64,000 bases of DNA, from positions 26,142,810 through 26,206,809 of the forward strand of contig NC_068575.1 of NCBI RefSeq assembly GCF_025698545.1, in the 5' to 3' direction. Under the pieces are notes generated by a model. It did not search any database. It was not told the origin of the DNA and was given only the letters and a program-made list of their open reading frames with translations. A program made the position numbers and the translations under genes. Below are positions 38,001 through 50,554 of the stretch, in pieces; positions within the stretch are counted from its first letter, which is position 1; each line of letters begins with the position of its first letter. This DNA is from Gossypium raimondii (taxonomy: Eukaryota > Streptophyta > Magnoliopsida > Malvales > Malvaceae).

Positions 38001-39478
38001 TGGTTTTTATTCCAATAAATTGACCAAATAATCTTTAATTGCATGATATTGGGACTAAGTAAAATGATGATTTTTCTGATGCGTAGTAAATAAATCGATT
38101 TTGGATATATAAACTGTTTTGCAACTTGACTACGGTTCTTTTTCCTTATCAAAATTGTTATTACTAAGTAAAATTTAATGTTTTAACAAAGATGACGAGT
38201 TATGTAAACCTTGACAAGATGACAATTTTCAAAGAATGGTGTTGTTCGGCCTTTTTGATGGTCCACGTAGTCAATATCCGGTCATAATGTCTAGTTCGAG
38301 TTTTGGGGTGTTATATTAGCAACCATTGCTTCAACTACCATGCTAACTAAGCTTTTATAAAACTTTGTCCATGCTTTTCGAAGCTCCCAAATGAATTGAT
38401 GCTACACATACACATCAAACACATTACAAATGCATTATTAGCAGCAACAAACACCATTAAATCATTCCAAAATCATATATCAAAACCTCTATTCCGAAAA
38501 CTTATTTAGTTTTGTTGAAATAGGTGTTTAACCACTCAAATATCATTTCTAAGCTTGGATTTCAACTTCATACATTCTCAATATCGTCTAATTAAAGATA
38601 TACACCATCAATTTTACCCAATTACACCGATCTAAATTTTCCAGAAAAATCAAGCTTATCTGATCTTTTAAATGGGAAAACATTAAATTTGCTTTATTTC
38701 ATTAAGGATTAGTTAAATTAAGATAAAATCCATTTTAATTGGATAAAAATGAGTTAGAAATCACTTTAAAACCAAAGCTGAGCCAAAAAATATAGGATTT
38801 ACCATTTTCAAGCCAAAAATCAACTTAAAATCAAGTGATATATTCATATTCATTCAAATCTCGAATTGAAATAACAGCTCACTTAGTTCAATCATAAAAA
38901 TTTAGAATCTCACATAAATTTTGCAAAACCAATGAGCTATCGACCTAATTCGAGCTAAAACGTGTGAAGATCTTCTTAAGAATTTTTAGGATGCAAACAT
39001 GAGTGTTCTTCAAAATTGAAAGGAGATTTTGTGTTTAGAGAGCTTAGGAATCATAAAGGATGAACTAATTTTGGGAGAAAAGGTTTAATTTGGTGTTTGG
39101 AAAATTTTTGAAGAAGGTGTGAAAATGATATGGAAGGGGTGGCGGGGGTTGTTAAATAGGCAACCAATTTTTAAAAATTGGGTCATTTCCCATTTAACCA
39201 CCTCTAGTTTCTTCTCTTTTTCAAAACGATCTTTGCTTTTAAATTAAAACCAATTTTAAAATTATTTTCAAATCAAACCTCGTTTTTAAAAAATCTACTT
39301 TAACTAAATTAATTCGCTAACACCAAATTTTAATTTCCTAACCTAAAATTATTAATTCTAATTTTTTTAATTAATTCTAAATTATTTAATTATCTAACCT
39401 ATTTACGAGTTTCGTTTCACTAATCCCTGATCCTACTTACCCAATTCTACTAACCTAATTTTTAGGGTGTTAAAATTC

Positions 39479-40716
39479 TCCCCCCTAAAAACAATTTCGT
39501 CCTCGAAATTACCTAAACTAAACCGATAGGATTATTGACATTCCCTCTAATGTTCGACTTCCTGAGTAGCCTCCACAGTTTTTTGGTTACGCCATAAAAC
39601 TTAACCAACAGCTCTCATTATGTATTACTTTACTTCCTTGTGCCAACATCTCGATCGATATCCTCTATTTACTATGATGCTTTCATCCACTTAACTCATA
39701 ACCGTTATTCCTAATTTAATAGTCTCTATCGGGATTCTTGACTAGAATTACCCTAAATATTTGATTATGTAGCACTTGAATCAACTAGCAAAAACATAGG
39801 GATTGATGGCAAGTAAAATACCTACTACCTCATCGGTTGAGTCTCAACCTGTAGTAGGTGCAAAATCCTGAGTCTAGGCAACCTTAACCCTCTTCGGGCA
39901 GTCGTTCAATCGATGCTCCTTCAAACCACATCAAAGACATGCCCTGGTCAAACTCCAACACTTACTCGAATGCTTACACCCACAATGTTCACAAAGTGGC
40001 CACCCATTACATTATGTCCTCGACCTCTGCCTCTCACAAATGTAATCCTCCGAATCGAAGGCACCATCTCTCTTTTCAAGTAGTCCCACAGTAAGTGATC
40101 CTTCGAACCACACCAAAAACAAGCTCTCGTCCTCGTCCAACATTCTCCCAGATGTCTACAGCTACAATACTCACACAATGGCCAAACTAATGGAAACTAT
40201 GGAGTGACCACTATCGCATACCTCGGATGAAATCAACTCGGTCGAAACTCACATTGCACATTCCTATCAAACCTCTAAAACTCTTAACACCTTTTATTTA
40301 ATCGCTCTATAAAGTCAGATTGATCAGAAATCCTCTTTTCATGCCCAAAACCAACTTTTAAAGGAACATACTCCATAGGAAGAACAAATGGCATTGACGA
40401 CATACCTCACCCAGGTGCAATCTTACTACATTGACTAGAAGACATATCGAACATACTATAAACAAAAAATTAACATTATCGATGAGTGGGAAGTAACACG
40501 TGATCCAAGGCATAACATGCAAAGAAAACATTTTCGAAGAAGGTAATATGTTCCCATTCCTACCCCAACTCGAGCAAATAAATTTCATGCAAGGGTATTT
40601 TCATCCAAAATTTAAATAATTTTAAAATGAAATTCTATATTTCTTTCAAAAATGAATGTTTGGCAAAACCTATGGCTTCGCCTGGTTTTTATGTACCCTG
40701 GCTCTGATACCACTAT
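39479..40716 (-). pseudogene. Element B internal remnant with a gag zinc knuckle
   Basis: Only 1.24 kb lies between the polypurine tract and the primer-binding site. The minus strand at 40178-39948 reads CEYCSCRHLGECWTRTRAC and CFWCGSKDHLLWDYLKRE, a tandem CCHC-type knuckle of chromovirus gag; a second related copy precedes it (39990-39900 contains a similar CFWCG-less version). Capsid, RT and integrase are gone, so B is a deletion derivative. Confidence 0.65.
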
Positions 40717-42125
40717 AATGTGGAGCCCCAAACCCTTCCGGGATGATTTGACTCAAATTTTGAACGTCATATTAGCCACTGAAGTGACTCTCCATTAAAA
40801 CCACCACAAAGCATACTAACCACCAAACACACCTCACACAATTATTCATGGTATATTTAATAACCTAAATTCATGCTTCCGTTGCGCTACTATGATCAAC
40901 AATCAACAACAAGACTAACTCACAATTTAATATTTAATAGCATTTACTTCAAAAAATTCAGTTAGACATACATACATGCAATAAGGTATTTCTTAAAAAG
41001 GTTATTTTTGGAGAGGTTTCAAAAATAATTTTAATAAAAATACATATGATAGATTTAAATCGTAATATGATAAGTAGTTGGAAAGCTTTGTTTCACAAGG
41101 TTTGAAAATAGTATAGTGGGATTATATATAAAAGTCTTGTTTTGGAAGATTGATTAAAGCATCACACACGACATCATAAAATTGTCTTTTAATTAGTACA
41201 CAGTCAGTTAATGGTTTACGTAATTTGTCCAATTATACATCTCATGCATGCTAAGCATTCAATTGTTCTCTAAAACACATGTAAACCATCTAATTCTTAC
41301 CTCAATGGTCAGTGGATCTTCACTTGCACTTGCATGTTATTCGATCAATTTATAATACCAATCATCAAACAATCACAATCCATCATTCAATCTTCTACCT
41401 AATGCAATGATAAAAATTTTAAACCAAATAGTTAAAGAGACCATAATATCCAATTACAACATAACAATTAAAATAAAGTCTAATTCTAAATCTCGTAAGT
41501 TGGTCCCACATTGCCTTCCTCATTTGATCTGGGAACACATTAACATACCTAGGTGTAGCCTCATTATGGACCACTTGGATGGCTCACTCCCCCCACATCT
41601 TCACAAGCTAAGTCATTGCAATATTATAAAAGAGTGGGTGAGCTTATTTCAGCTCAGTGAGTGCTCAAACATACTACAAGTAAACACATCAGTTAGGTTA
41701 AAGAAGACATACAATAATGGTTCACATATTATTATAGCTCTCACCAAATAGTAACTCACATTACATAACCGATCTCATAAAATAAGCATTTAGCATAAAA
41801 TATGCAAATCACATAAAATATCAATTCGTATCAAATAACAATTCATGCGATGTAACAGTTCATATCTCATCATGACTCATATATTTCAATCTGTCATCCT
41901 GGATTACCTAGCAACGATGACCTACCACCCCGAATTTCCAGACAACGATGGTTTATCGAATCAAATCTTTCATCCTCGGTTGCCCGAAAATGATAGCCTT
42001 CCACCTCGAATTGCTGGATAATGATGGTTTATTGAATCAAATATGTCATCCTGGGTTGCCAAGCAATGATAACCTACCACCTCGGATCACTAGGCAATGA
42101 TGGTTCACAAAATAATATGGCTTAG

Positions 42126-43962
42126 TGTAAACTGAAAAATATATAGGATTTTTCCTATATAATTCATCACCTTTTTACTTAAATTTGTTGTTAAAACCAA
42201 GTAATTATTTAATAAATTAATGAAATATGCAAAAATATGAACTTAGGACATAGAAAGTATTAAAATGTGATTTTATACTTTATTATATAGTTTTCATGCA
42301 TAAAATGGCTTATTTTATATTAATTTAAGCATATTATATTATTAAGCTATAAAGTGGGACATGCATGATTAAATTAAATAATAAAATGTAAAGTTATATT
42401 TAATAATTCATTTTTAATATTTCATTAATAAATTGGGTTTTAATTAATTAAGTAAATTGATTAATTAAAGTGGTTAAATTATATTATTTGGTCCTCTAAA
42501 CTATCTACTATTTTTGGATAGGTCTGAAGTTTTCTTCTAATTGCGAAACCATCCAAATTGGAGACCAAGTCAACCCAATTTTCGATTGCACATGGATGTC
42601 ATAAACCATTTTTTGGTTTAATAATACAAAGTCCTTGAAGAGTTAAAGAAATCAGAGATTTTCTCGAAGATTTGCTGATGACCAAGTCTTAGTCCTAAGT
42701 TATTGTGGCACTCAAATTGACCAAAAATCAAGGAAAAATCAGCCACCTTTCCTCAATTCATGGTCGGCCACTCTTGGAGGAAGTTTCAAAGGATGGACAC
42801 TCATATTTTTAGCAAACTAGCTCCCTTTCCTCACCTATAAATAATAGCTCATTTCTCACTTTTTCAATCATCCCTCATCCCATCATCTCTCACTCATTCA
42901 TCATTCTCTCAAATCTTTTAGCTATCTTTCCCCTTCATCACCCTTGTATAAGAATTTTAGCAATTAAGCCTATTAAAGAACCCTTGGCCGGCCACCTTGG
43001 AGAGCCATCAGCAAAGGAGCAAAGCAAAGAAGAGAAGGAGCCTCGTCAGTCAGAGGCTTGGGTGACCGCCATTCTGAATTGGGTTTAATCTTTCTTTTCT
43101 TTAATTTAATATAAAGATGTTTGCTATGTGTTCTTTGTTCTTGTTTACAACAATGATAGCTTAATTTTATTTAAGCTAGGATGATTATTTTGATTAAATA
43201 ATATTTATTTGATTAATGATTATAATGTTTGTGCATCAATCGATCACGTTTTCAATTAAAATCAAGTCTGTATTTCGTTCATACGTAATTGAAATGCACC
43301 TGAATTAGTTGAGTGATCCTAACTAGATGACGGCTAATGGACGCATAATTGAAATGTGCATGCTCAATTTAGATCCTAACCCGATTGACTTGTAGGTTGC
43401 ATAACAACTCTAACCAAGCTCTGTTATCTGCATAGTTTTTAGATTTGTGTGATTAAATTGTTTCAAGCCTAACACGTCCCTGTTACCTCACATGAATGCT
43501 AAGAAACCCTTAGTAAATAAGGATCAGTAAAATGCGTAATTACTAAGTAAAGGATTCCGAAAGAACCTAATGTGTTTTCCAAACTCATGAAAGATTGAGT
43601 TGCCATGGAATGTTTTTCCGAATGTTATTAAGCATGTTGATAACAAATTGAGTTTAATTAAAGTAATTATCCTAGTTTATTTATGTTATAATTGTTGCAA
43701 ATTGTGTTTAATTTTACTAAAATCTATTTCATTCATATAGTTTGCATACTTAGGATAATTTGCATTAGGGGTCATTGCATTTAGTTTAATATATTTTAAT
43801 CACCACTTCTCAACTATATTGTGTTTTTATTTACCAAATTGTTAATATAATTTTACAAATTAAGTGACTTAGAATAAATACAATCCCTGTGGAGACGATA
43901 ACTCGATATATACTTATTACTTGTTAACGACTGTGTACACTTGCACAAACCCCATCGTTACA
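42126..43962 (+). mobile_element. Solo LTR S inside element B's LTR
   Basis: TGTAAACTG...CATCGTTACA, 1837 bp, flanked by CTTAG (42121-42125) and CTTAC (43963-43967). The uninterrupted copy at 19760 reads GGCTTACATG, so the right-hand duplicate is original and the left has one change. Near the right end it has CCCTGTGGAGACGATAACTC, a string common just before the end of some plant LTRs. No coding sequence. Confidence 0.82.
42835..42843 (+). promoter_or_regulatory. Likely TATA box of solo LTR S
   Basis: CTATAAATA lies about 0.7 kb into the LTR, followed by a TC-rich stretch (TCATCCCTCATCCC) as in plant LTR U3/R borders. Sequence resemblance only. Confidence 0.45.
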
Positions 43963-45876
43963 CTTACATGCAGCATATATTACACACATAATCACAGTTC
44001 ATATATCAAACTAGTATAGGCTCCATATCATTTTAACATAGGTTTACAATACATATAATAGGTTCGCATATCGTACATAATCACACAGTATAGGTTTGCA
44101 CATCACATAAGTCACATAGCATCACCTATAGGCTCATATGTTAATATACAAGGTTTGCATGTCTTTCAACATAGGTTCACATAATATACATCTTAAGTTT
44201 GCATATCATTCTTAGCAGGGTTCATAAATCATACCTAATAGGGTTCATATTTCATACTTAAGGTTCTGCACTTGAGTAGGGTTCATACAAGGTTTAGATT
44301 CACACATGGAAATGGTTCGCACTTAGGTATAGGTTTGCATAATGGAATGATTTTGCATACACTATGGTTTGCATAAGGTACGACTGGTAAACATTGTTTG
44401 GGGTTCGCCCATGCACTTAGATTCGCATCTTACAGGGTTCCCACAATACACTACAGGCTCGCACATTAGGTAGCTCACACAAATTAGCTCGCATAATGTA
44501 AAACATTGTTCGCCTATTGTGAAGTAGGGTTTGCAATCACATGTGGGGAATCACATCAAATATACATGCACACACAATTTTAAAAAAAGGCTCACATACC
44601 AACACACAGTAGGTTCACATATTAATTCAACAGGGATTCACATGTTTTACCTTAGCCTTCGTATTGAGGTTTAAATACAGTATATCAGACACTCACCTTA
44701 GCAACCATTGCTTCAAATACCATGCTTAAGTAAGCTTTTATTTGCATTTGTCCATGCTTTTGGAGGCTCCTAAATGAATTGGCACTTCACATACACATCA
44801 AACACATTACAAAGGCATTACTAACAACAACAAACACCATTAAATCATTCCAAAATCATAGATCAATGCCTCTTAACCTCTATATTGAAAACTTAACTAG
44901 TTTTACCGAAATAGGTGTTTAACCACTCAAATCTTATTTCTAAGCTTGGATTTCAACTTCATACACCCTAAATATCATCTAATTACAAATCTAAACCATC
45001 AATTTTAACCAATTACACTAATATATATTTTTTGAAAAAAATCAAGCTTATGTGATCTTTTAAACGGGGAAAACATTCAATTTGCTTAAATTCATTAAGG
45101 ATTTGTTAAATTAATATCAAATAACTTTTAATTAGATAAAATGAGTTAGAAATTACTTTAAAACCAAAGCTTAGCTAGGAAATATGAGATTCACCATTTT
45201 CAAGCCAAAAATCAAGTGATATATTGAGATCTTAATTAAATCATTTAAATCTCAAATTGAAATAATAACTCACTTAGTTTAATCATAAAAATTTAGAATC
45301 TCACGTCAATTTTGAAAAATTAACGAGCTACGGAGCTAATTCGAGCTAAAACGTGTGAAGATCTTCTTGAGAATTTTAAGGATAAAAACATGAGTGTTCT
45401 TCAAAATTGAAAGGAGGTTTTGTGTTTAGAGAGATTAGGAATAAAAAGGATGAACTGATTTCGGGTGAAAACCTTTAATTTGGTGTTTGGAAAATTTTTG
45501 AAGAAGATGTTAAAATGAGAGGGAAGGGATGGTGGGGTTGTTAAATAGACAACCAATTTTTAAAAATTGGGTCATTGCCCATTTAACCACCTCCAGTTTC
45601 TTCCCTTTTTTTCAAATAGGTCATTGCTTTTTAATTAAAACCAATTTCAAAATTATTTTCAAATCAAATATCATTTTTAAAAAATCCGTTTTAACCAAAT
45701 TAATTCCCGGACAACAAATTTTAATTTTCTAACCTAAAATTATTAATTCTAATTGTTTTAATATTTTATTTAATTAATTTTAAATTATTTAAATATCCAA
45801 CCTATTTACGAGTTCTGGTTCACTAACCCATGATTCTAGTTACCCAATTCTATTGATTCGATTTTTGGGGTGTGAT

Positions 45877-46516
45877 TGCATACATCAATTAATTTCATTA
45901 TTTAGTTTTAAATATTAAAAAATATGTTATTAAATTTATAAACCTTAAACTTTAAACCTATAGTGTAAGCCTTAAGTGAGCAAAAGTTGATTTGCCTACT
46001 CAATTTAGGATGGCTTATTAATACCATTTTGTTAAAATATCGATTTAAAATTACTTTATTAATTATATTATGAGTGCTAAATAAAAAAAATCAAGTGTCC
46101 GAGAATCAAACCCTTGATGAAATTTTATGCATAAGATCATTACCATTTCACATGTAGTTCATTCAATGAATATCTTTTCATAAAGATTTTTTACATAAAG
46201 ATTTTAGTTTTACCTATATCTTAAGTGACATAATCTAGTATTAGTAATATTATATAATAAATTATTTTTAATTATTTATGAAAATAGCAAAATTAATTTA
46301 TTATGTTAGGAATTTTGATTTTCTATATAATTGCTCTTTTCATTCTTTGAACAACAGTTAGAACACCAAACTGGGCACAATTTAGTATGTAATCATTTTT
46401 AAAGTGTTCTTAAGCATTAAAAGAAGAGAAATTTGTTTATAAAACAAACTAGATATGATAAAAGGTTAATCTTTTCTTTTGGATAATATTATTGAAGAGA
46501 AAAAGAAAATTTTTAA
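45877..46516. other. AT-rich spacer, no gene seen
   Basis: Between element B and the Mutator-like element. No open frames of note and no recognisable transposon termini. Confidence 0.6.
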
Positions 46517-48073
46517 GGGTAAAATAGTTTATTTTTGTTTACCTAAGGTTATATTTTAGTCATTTATATTTGAAATGTTACGTTTTAGTGACTTACGTTA
46601 ACGTATTGTAACAATTTAATCATTGAGCCGTTAATTGCAATTAATGGTGTAACGGTAAGTTGACATGACACGTTAAATCATCATTTCAAACAAAAATTTT
46701 AGGTTAAATTATACAATTGGTCCCCATTATTTTTCGTTTTGAGCAATTTAACTTTTTTATCTTCTTTTAACTTTCTTTTTTTTTCTTTATTTTCCATTCT
46801 CTTCTTCTTCTCCCTCTGTTTTCCTTCCTTCTCAAACTCTTTTAACATAGTTTTTCTATATTTTCCATTTGTTAAAACTTTTTTATGTTTATGAAAAGAG
46901 AGCGAGAGAAAGCTGAAACCAAAATAAACTTACTTTGTATATTCTCACCCCAAAATTACAAACCCTCATTGTCCATCATCGCTTTAACGAACTAATTTGG
47001 ATCTCTCAATGACCTAGTCCACAAGCTCACCTCACTGGAAGACCTTGCCAGTCGTGACTTATAGCAGTCCACCCTCAACAAAGTTCTCGAGCCCATTCCC
47101 TTAACCTCCTAACCAACCCCCACGACCAGCTTATCTATCTTACCTACAACATTCTTGCCCTTTTGAAACTATATTGTTTCACGGATTCTTCAAACGAGCT
47201 CTACACTCTCAATGACTAAAGTGACTACCATACGAAACTTACCCTCAACTTTAACCAAACCAATTTGGTTCCATGCTCCCTTTCTTTCTTCGGTTCATCC
47301 ATGCTCAGCTTCCAATCAAACTTGCTTGGAAATATCCAAGAAGGTTTAGATCAAATTTACCGTTTATTTAATTTTATTCGTTATAAAATTAAAGAAAAGA
47401 AAAGGAATAATCTACACGATTCTGTAAAAGTTTGGAAATGGAAAAAAAATATGTTTTGAATATAAAGAATTCAATTTATGTTTAGAATTAATTAAGGATA
47501 TGGGATTTTATATTGATTAGTTAGATCTAATTTTAGTTTCAAATTTAGGTTATATTCAAATCGATATTTGATTAAGAATGATTGATATTCGCTTTTTAGA
47601 GAAATTTAATTTAGGGATTATTTGAAAGAAACAAAGACTTGATTATTTTTCTAGGCAAAGATTATGTTTCAGAGTGAAAAATATGAGAAGAGAGAAAATA
47701 AAGGGAAGAAGAAAAGGAAAATAAATAAGTAAAAAGAAAAAATTAAATTGTTCAAAAAAGTATAGGGACTAGTTTTAACAAATGGAAAACATAAAAAATT
47801 AACCTAAAAGTTCAAAGAACATAAAAGAAAAAATTAAATTGCTCAAAATAAAAAAATATAGGGACCAATTTTATAATTTAACTTAAAATTTTCATTTGAA
47901 GTGATAATTTAACGTGTCACGTCAACTTAACATTGCAATGTTAACGACAATTAATACTTAGTGATTAAAATATTACAACACGATAACATAAGTGGCTAAA
48001 CGTAAAATTTTAAAAACAAGTAACTAAAATATAGACTGAGACAAACAAAAATGACTATTTTAATAGTTTACTC
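46517..48073. mobile_element. Pack-MULE: Mutator-like element with long TIRs and gene cargo
   Basis: The left end GGGTAAAATAGTTTATTTTTG is matched in inverse orientation by the right end (complement GAGTAAACTATTAAAATAG). The inverted homology runs about 330 bp (46517-46760 and 47740-48073), including the pair GACACGTTAAATCATCA / its complement TGATAATTTAACGTGTC. Flanks AATTTTTAA (46508-46516) and AAATTTTAA (48074-48082) agree at 8 of 9 bases, the duplication length of Mutator. No transposase is present; the middle holds a captured gene piece. Confidence 0.78.
46985..47460 (+). pseudogene. TRAPPC12-like gene fragment captured by the MULE
   Basis: Read in three frames it gives one continuous protein-like text: GSLNDLVHKLTSLEDLASR (about 46997), then RAHSLNLLTNPHDQLIYL and TYNILALLKLYCFTDSSNEL (about 47090-47205), then SMLPF (about 47270), FIHAQLPIKL (about 47300), and NIQEGLDQIYRLFNF with SVKVWKWKKNMF (to 47459). 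This order matches my recollection of plant TRAPPC12, a tetratricopeptide subunit of the TRAPP vesicle-tethering complex acting at the Golgi. Stops and at least three frame shifts make it a pseudogene; no introns are seen within it. It could be another TPR protein. Confidence 0.62.
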
Positions 48074-48139
48074 AAATTTTAAACATGTTTGAACTTTATC
48101 CTTATCGTTCAAGGATTTGATCGACTTTAAATTTCTTGG

Positions 48140-48620
48140 AGATGAAGCTCTATTTCGAAGATTAATAGAACAAATTGTGAAGTTATCTTTCACTTTAAAG
48201 CTGATCCATTGAGGCATATAAATAAGCAATATCAACGCACAAGAGAGTGTGTTTTTGGAGTGTTTTCTAGTCAACTAGTTGTTTATCTTTGCTTTATATG
48301 GTAGGTATTCTTTGGATAATTTACATCCATGGTAAAGTAAGGTTATTTGAAAAAGTGATGGTAATAATTTGGGTTTGATATTGGAAATGCAATTATTCAT
48401 GTTAGATTGGGCTTAATCCGATAGTTATATAGAGTTAATTGTTTTGTATAATCATTTTTTGATTGAAACTCTATAAAGTAGTATTAGTATATCCTACTGA
48501 TCTTTATTATCTCCTTACTTCACTTTTTGTTCCAACTATACTTTACTCCAACAACGGTTGAAACATTGAGTTGGAACAACCGCAAACAATATTCTTTCAA
48601 TTGGTATAAGAGTATTTTAT
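48140..48620 (+). mobile_element. Possible Copia LTR remnant with primer-binding site
   Basis: AATTGGTATAAGAGTA at about 48599 resembles the Met-tRNA primer-binding site AATTGGTATCAGAGC that follows Copia LTRs, and the preceding 450 bp has LTR-like features (ACTCTATAAAGTAG, then a T/C-rich segment). No second LTR or coding sequence is seen. Confidence 0.35.
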
Positions 48621-48744
48621 GTTTAGTTTGTAACCATGAGATTTGTAAAGAAAAGTAGTTTAATTACTTCCCATTACTACTCAATTTGTTAACCTAAAAT
48701 TTTAAGATATTACTTTAAAAGAATACTTTTTAAAAGTTAATAAG

Positions 48745-48900
48745 GCTTAGTTTGGATGGGCGGTGTGTTTAGCTCCGGTGAGGTTAAAAATAGCGGTGGC
48801 GGTGAGATTAGTTATTGTAGCGGTGAGATTAGAAACAATGGTGGAGTGTGTGTTTGGATTCAAACGCAGCTGTAGCGGTGAGGTGAAAATAGAAAATGAC
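48745..48900. repeat. GCGGTGAGATTAG-type short repeat, probable MITE fragment
   Basis: GTTTGGATGGGCGGTGTGTTTAG opens a stretch with five copies of AGCGGTGAGRTTAG-like text and a second TGTTTGGATTCAAACG. Composition is unlike the flanks. The partner end was not found. Confidence 0.4.
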
Positions 48901-49391
48901 TTTTAAGGACATTAGATTAAAAATGATATATAATAGAAGTTTTTAAAATTATTTAACAATCACAAAATTAATAAATGATTAAAAATTATTACAATTATAT
49001 TTATTTTTAATAATAAATAATTAAAAATGAATTAAAACCAGAGACAAATTCAAAATTTATTTTATTTAGTATTTCAAAATTAATCATATATTTAATTATA
49101 GGGCTTAATTCATTATTGAAAGATTATTGAAATTATGGAGCCTTTAGAAAAATAAAACATTATTGAAAGATAAAATAATAAAGCAACTCTAGAATAAGGG
49201 CCTTAATGCATGTTATTTCAAATGTTTGTCATCAGTAACTCAATGCAAGACATTGCTAGCACCAAATAACTTTAAAACTAAAACCAACCGTTGGCTAGTA
49301 ACTGAAATAGCCTATGGCCACCATGTAGAACGTATAATGTCGAGCCTTGAGCTGGTCATCAATGCTAAAGGGAAGAGTTAAGAATCACATC
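48901..49391. other. AT-rich sequence, no gene seen
   Basis: No coding pattern or transposon ends; it lies downstream of the decayed Nudix gene. Confidence 0.5.
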
Positions 49392-49789
49392 TGTTGGGGT
49401 TTTGACAGCAGAGGAAGAAAACAGAAGCAAGTAACCCGAATGATGTAAAGATTAACTTCATTACTTGAATAAGCAATATGCAAGAAAACAAAAGCATTTA
49501 TGTTACAATGAAATATGGCAGTTAACTAATGTATAACTGCTCCCACTAATACATGACTAAAGCCTAGATAAAATTACAAACAAAATGTAGCTGACATACC
49601 AGCTATAACATCAAACATAAATCAACAACTACTCCTACTAACTTTAAGTATAAATTACATTGCAACTAAATCAAGTTACAAATAAACAAAATAAATAAAA
49701 TGCTGCTGCTTATCTGGTTTAGCTTGGATGCTGGTCTGCATGCTGGTTTGCTGTTGTTTTCCTGTTGCATTGCAGGCCAAAGTTCAACA
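49392..49789. mobile_element. Copia-type solo LTR
   Basis: TGTTGGGGTTTTGACAG...CCAAAGTTCAACA, 398 bp, with perfect 5-bp duplications ACATC at 49387-49391 and 49790-49794. TGTTG...CAACA ends are usual in Copia LTRs. No internal domain; formed by LTR-LTR recombination. Confidence 0.82.
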
Positions 49790-49823
49790 ACATCCTGTAT
49801 TTTGCTTACTAACAAAGTAGTGC

Positions 49824-50018
49824 ATATTGCAGGCCAAAGTCAATACAACTATGAACTTACAATGAAAAATATAACACCATTTTTCAGAGTAAATTTATGC
49901 CAAATGCTAATTGTTTATTGAAAATATCGAACCCTGATGAACACAAAACAGACTTGAATTTAGTAAGATGGCATTAGCATCAGAAATTAATGCACCAATG
50001 GTTCTAGCAAAGCAACAA
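49824..50018 (+). repeat. 195-bp direct repeat, copy 1
   Basis: From AGTCAATACAACTATGAACT to AGCAAAGCAACAAAA it matches 59352-59531 at about 95% by eye. The two copies lie downstream of, and within an intron of, the decayed Nudix gene. Confidence 0.85.
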
Positions 50019-50554
50019 AAAGAAAGCAATGGACCTTTTATAAACTTAAAAGTGATAGAAAGACCATCCACCTGTAAACTAACAAATTAATGAACGTGAA
50101 ACCAAAAGTGTCCATAGGATACAACACAACGCATTGTGCTCATATCACACAATGTCTACATGCAAACTGACTACATAAAGCTTGAGGGTAAAAATATTGA
50201 GATGGATTGGAAATATAACAACCAATAAAGCAGGGTAGTTGGTATTAAAATTGCAGAAAGTTGACAACCTCTGCAGTGAGAGAAACAGGAGCATATCGAC
50301 GAAGTTGCTTTTTTAGTACTAGACTGCGTGCTTCATTGTTCTCTTTGTACCTTTAAGCAAGTATTTGAACCGTTAACCACAACATGAAATGTCAACATGA
50401 ATATAACATTTAGATGAATTTGACAATTATTTTGTTCAACAACATGGTCGTAGTTACCCAGCTTACCTTTTTGTAATTATATCAAAGAGAAGACCATATT
50501 GTTTATTTACATCATAAGGAACATATTTAGGACACTACACCAAAATAGGCTTTT

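Larger units (their letters stand above)
20470..38315 (+). mobile_element. Element C: Ty3/gypsy retrotransposon inserted in element B's LTR
   Basis: 5' LTR 20470-22926, primer-binding site TGGTATCAGAG at about 22931, gag from 23296, a short protease piece, then the 3' LTR (24649-25758 continuing at 37596-38315) with element D inside it. The flanks are TTAGT (20465-20469) and TTAGC (38316-20). The uninterrupted site at 44690 reads CACCTTAGCAACC, which agrees with a 5-bp duplication with one change. RT, RNase H and integrase are absent, so C was probably moved in trans or was deleted afterwards. Confidence 0.82.
24649..38315 (+). repeat. Element C 3' LTR, split by element D
   Basis: 24649-25758 starts TGTAACAACCTATACCCG and from about 24697 matches the 5' LTR from 21083. 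After element D it resumes at 37596 (TGTGGTGTGTAGCGG) and ends GGGGTGTTATA at 38315, matching 22150-22926. Confidence 0.75.
12259..39478 (-). repeat. Element B 3' LTR, in three pieces
   Basis: Pieces: 12259-13070 matches 40832-41640; 19323-20469 matches 41641-42120 plus 43963-44697; 38316-39478 matches 44698-45876. The join points coincide with the borders of T (13071-19322) and C (20470-38315). The middle piece contains a run of short repeats around TTCGCACA / GGTTTGCATA (19780-20340), including a 16-bp tandem array AGCTCGCACAAGGT near 20170-20260 and a 55-bp direct duplication near 19985-20060. Confidence 0.82.
12259..45876 (-). mobile_element. Element B: outer Ty3/gypsy shell on the minus strand
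   Basis: B reads on the minus strand. Its 5' LTR is the right-hand copy (40717-45876, interrupted by solo LTR S), followed by a primer-binding site (40698-40712, complement GTGGTATCAGAGCCA), a 1.2-kb internal remnant and a polypurine tract (complement of TTCTCCCCCCTAAAAA at 39475-39490). Its 3' LTR is the left-hand copy, split into three pieces (12259-13070, 19323-20469, 38316-39478) by elements T and C. Joined, the left LTR is about 3.1 kb and the right about 3.3 kb, and they align piece by piece. About 115 bp of the left copy is lost where it meets element A. Confidence 0.82.
40717..45876 (-). repeat. Element B 5' LTR, split by solo LTR S
   Basis: Pieces 40717-42125 and 43963-45876, together about 3.3 kb. 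The right border GGGGTGTGAT is a decayed form of GGGGTGTTACA. Confidence 0.8.
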
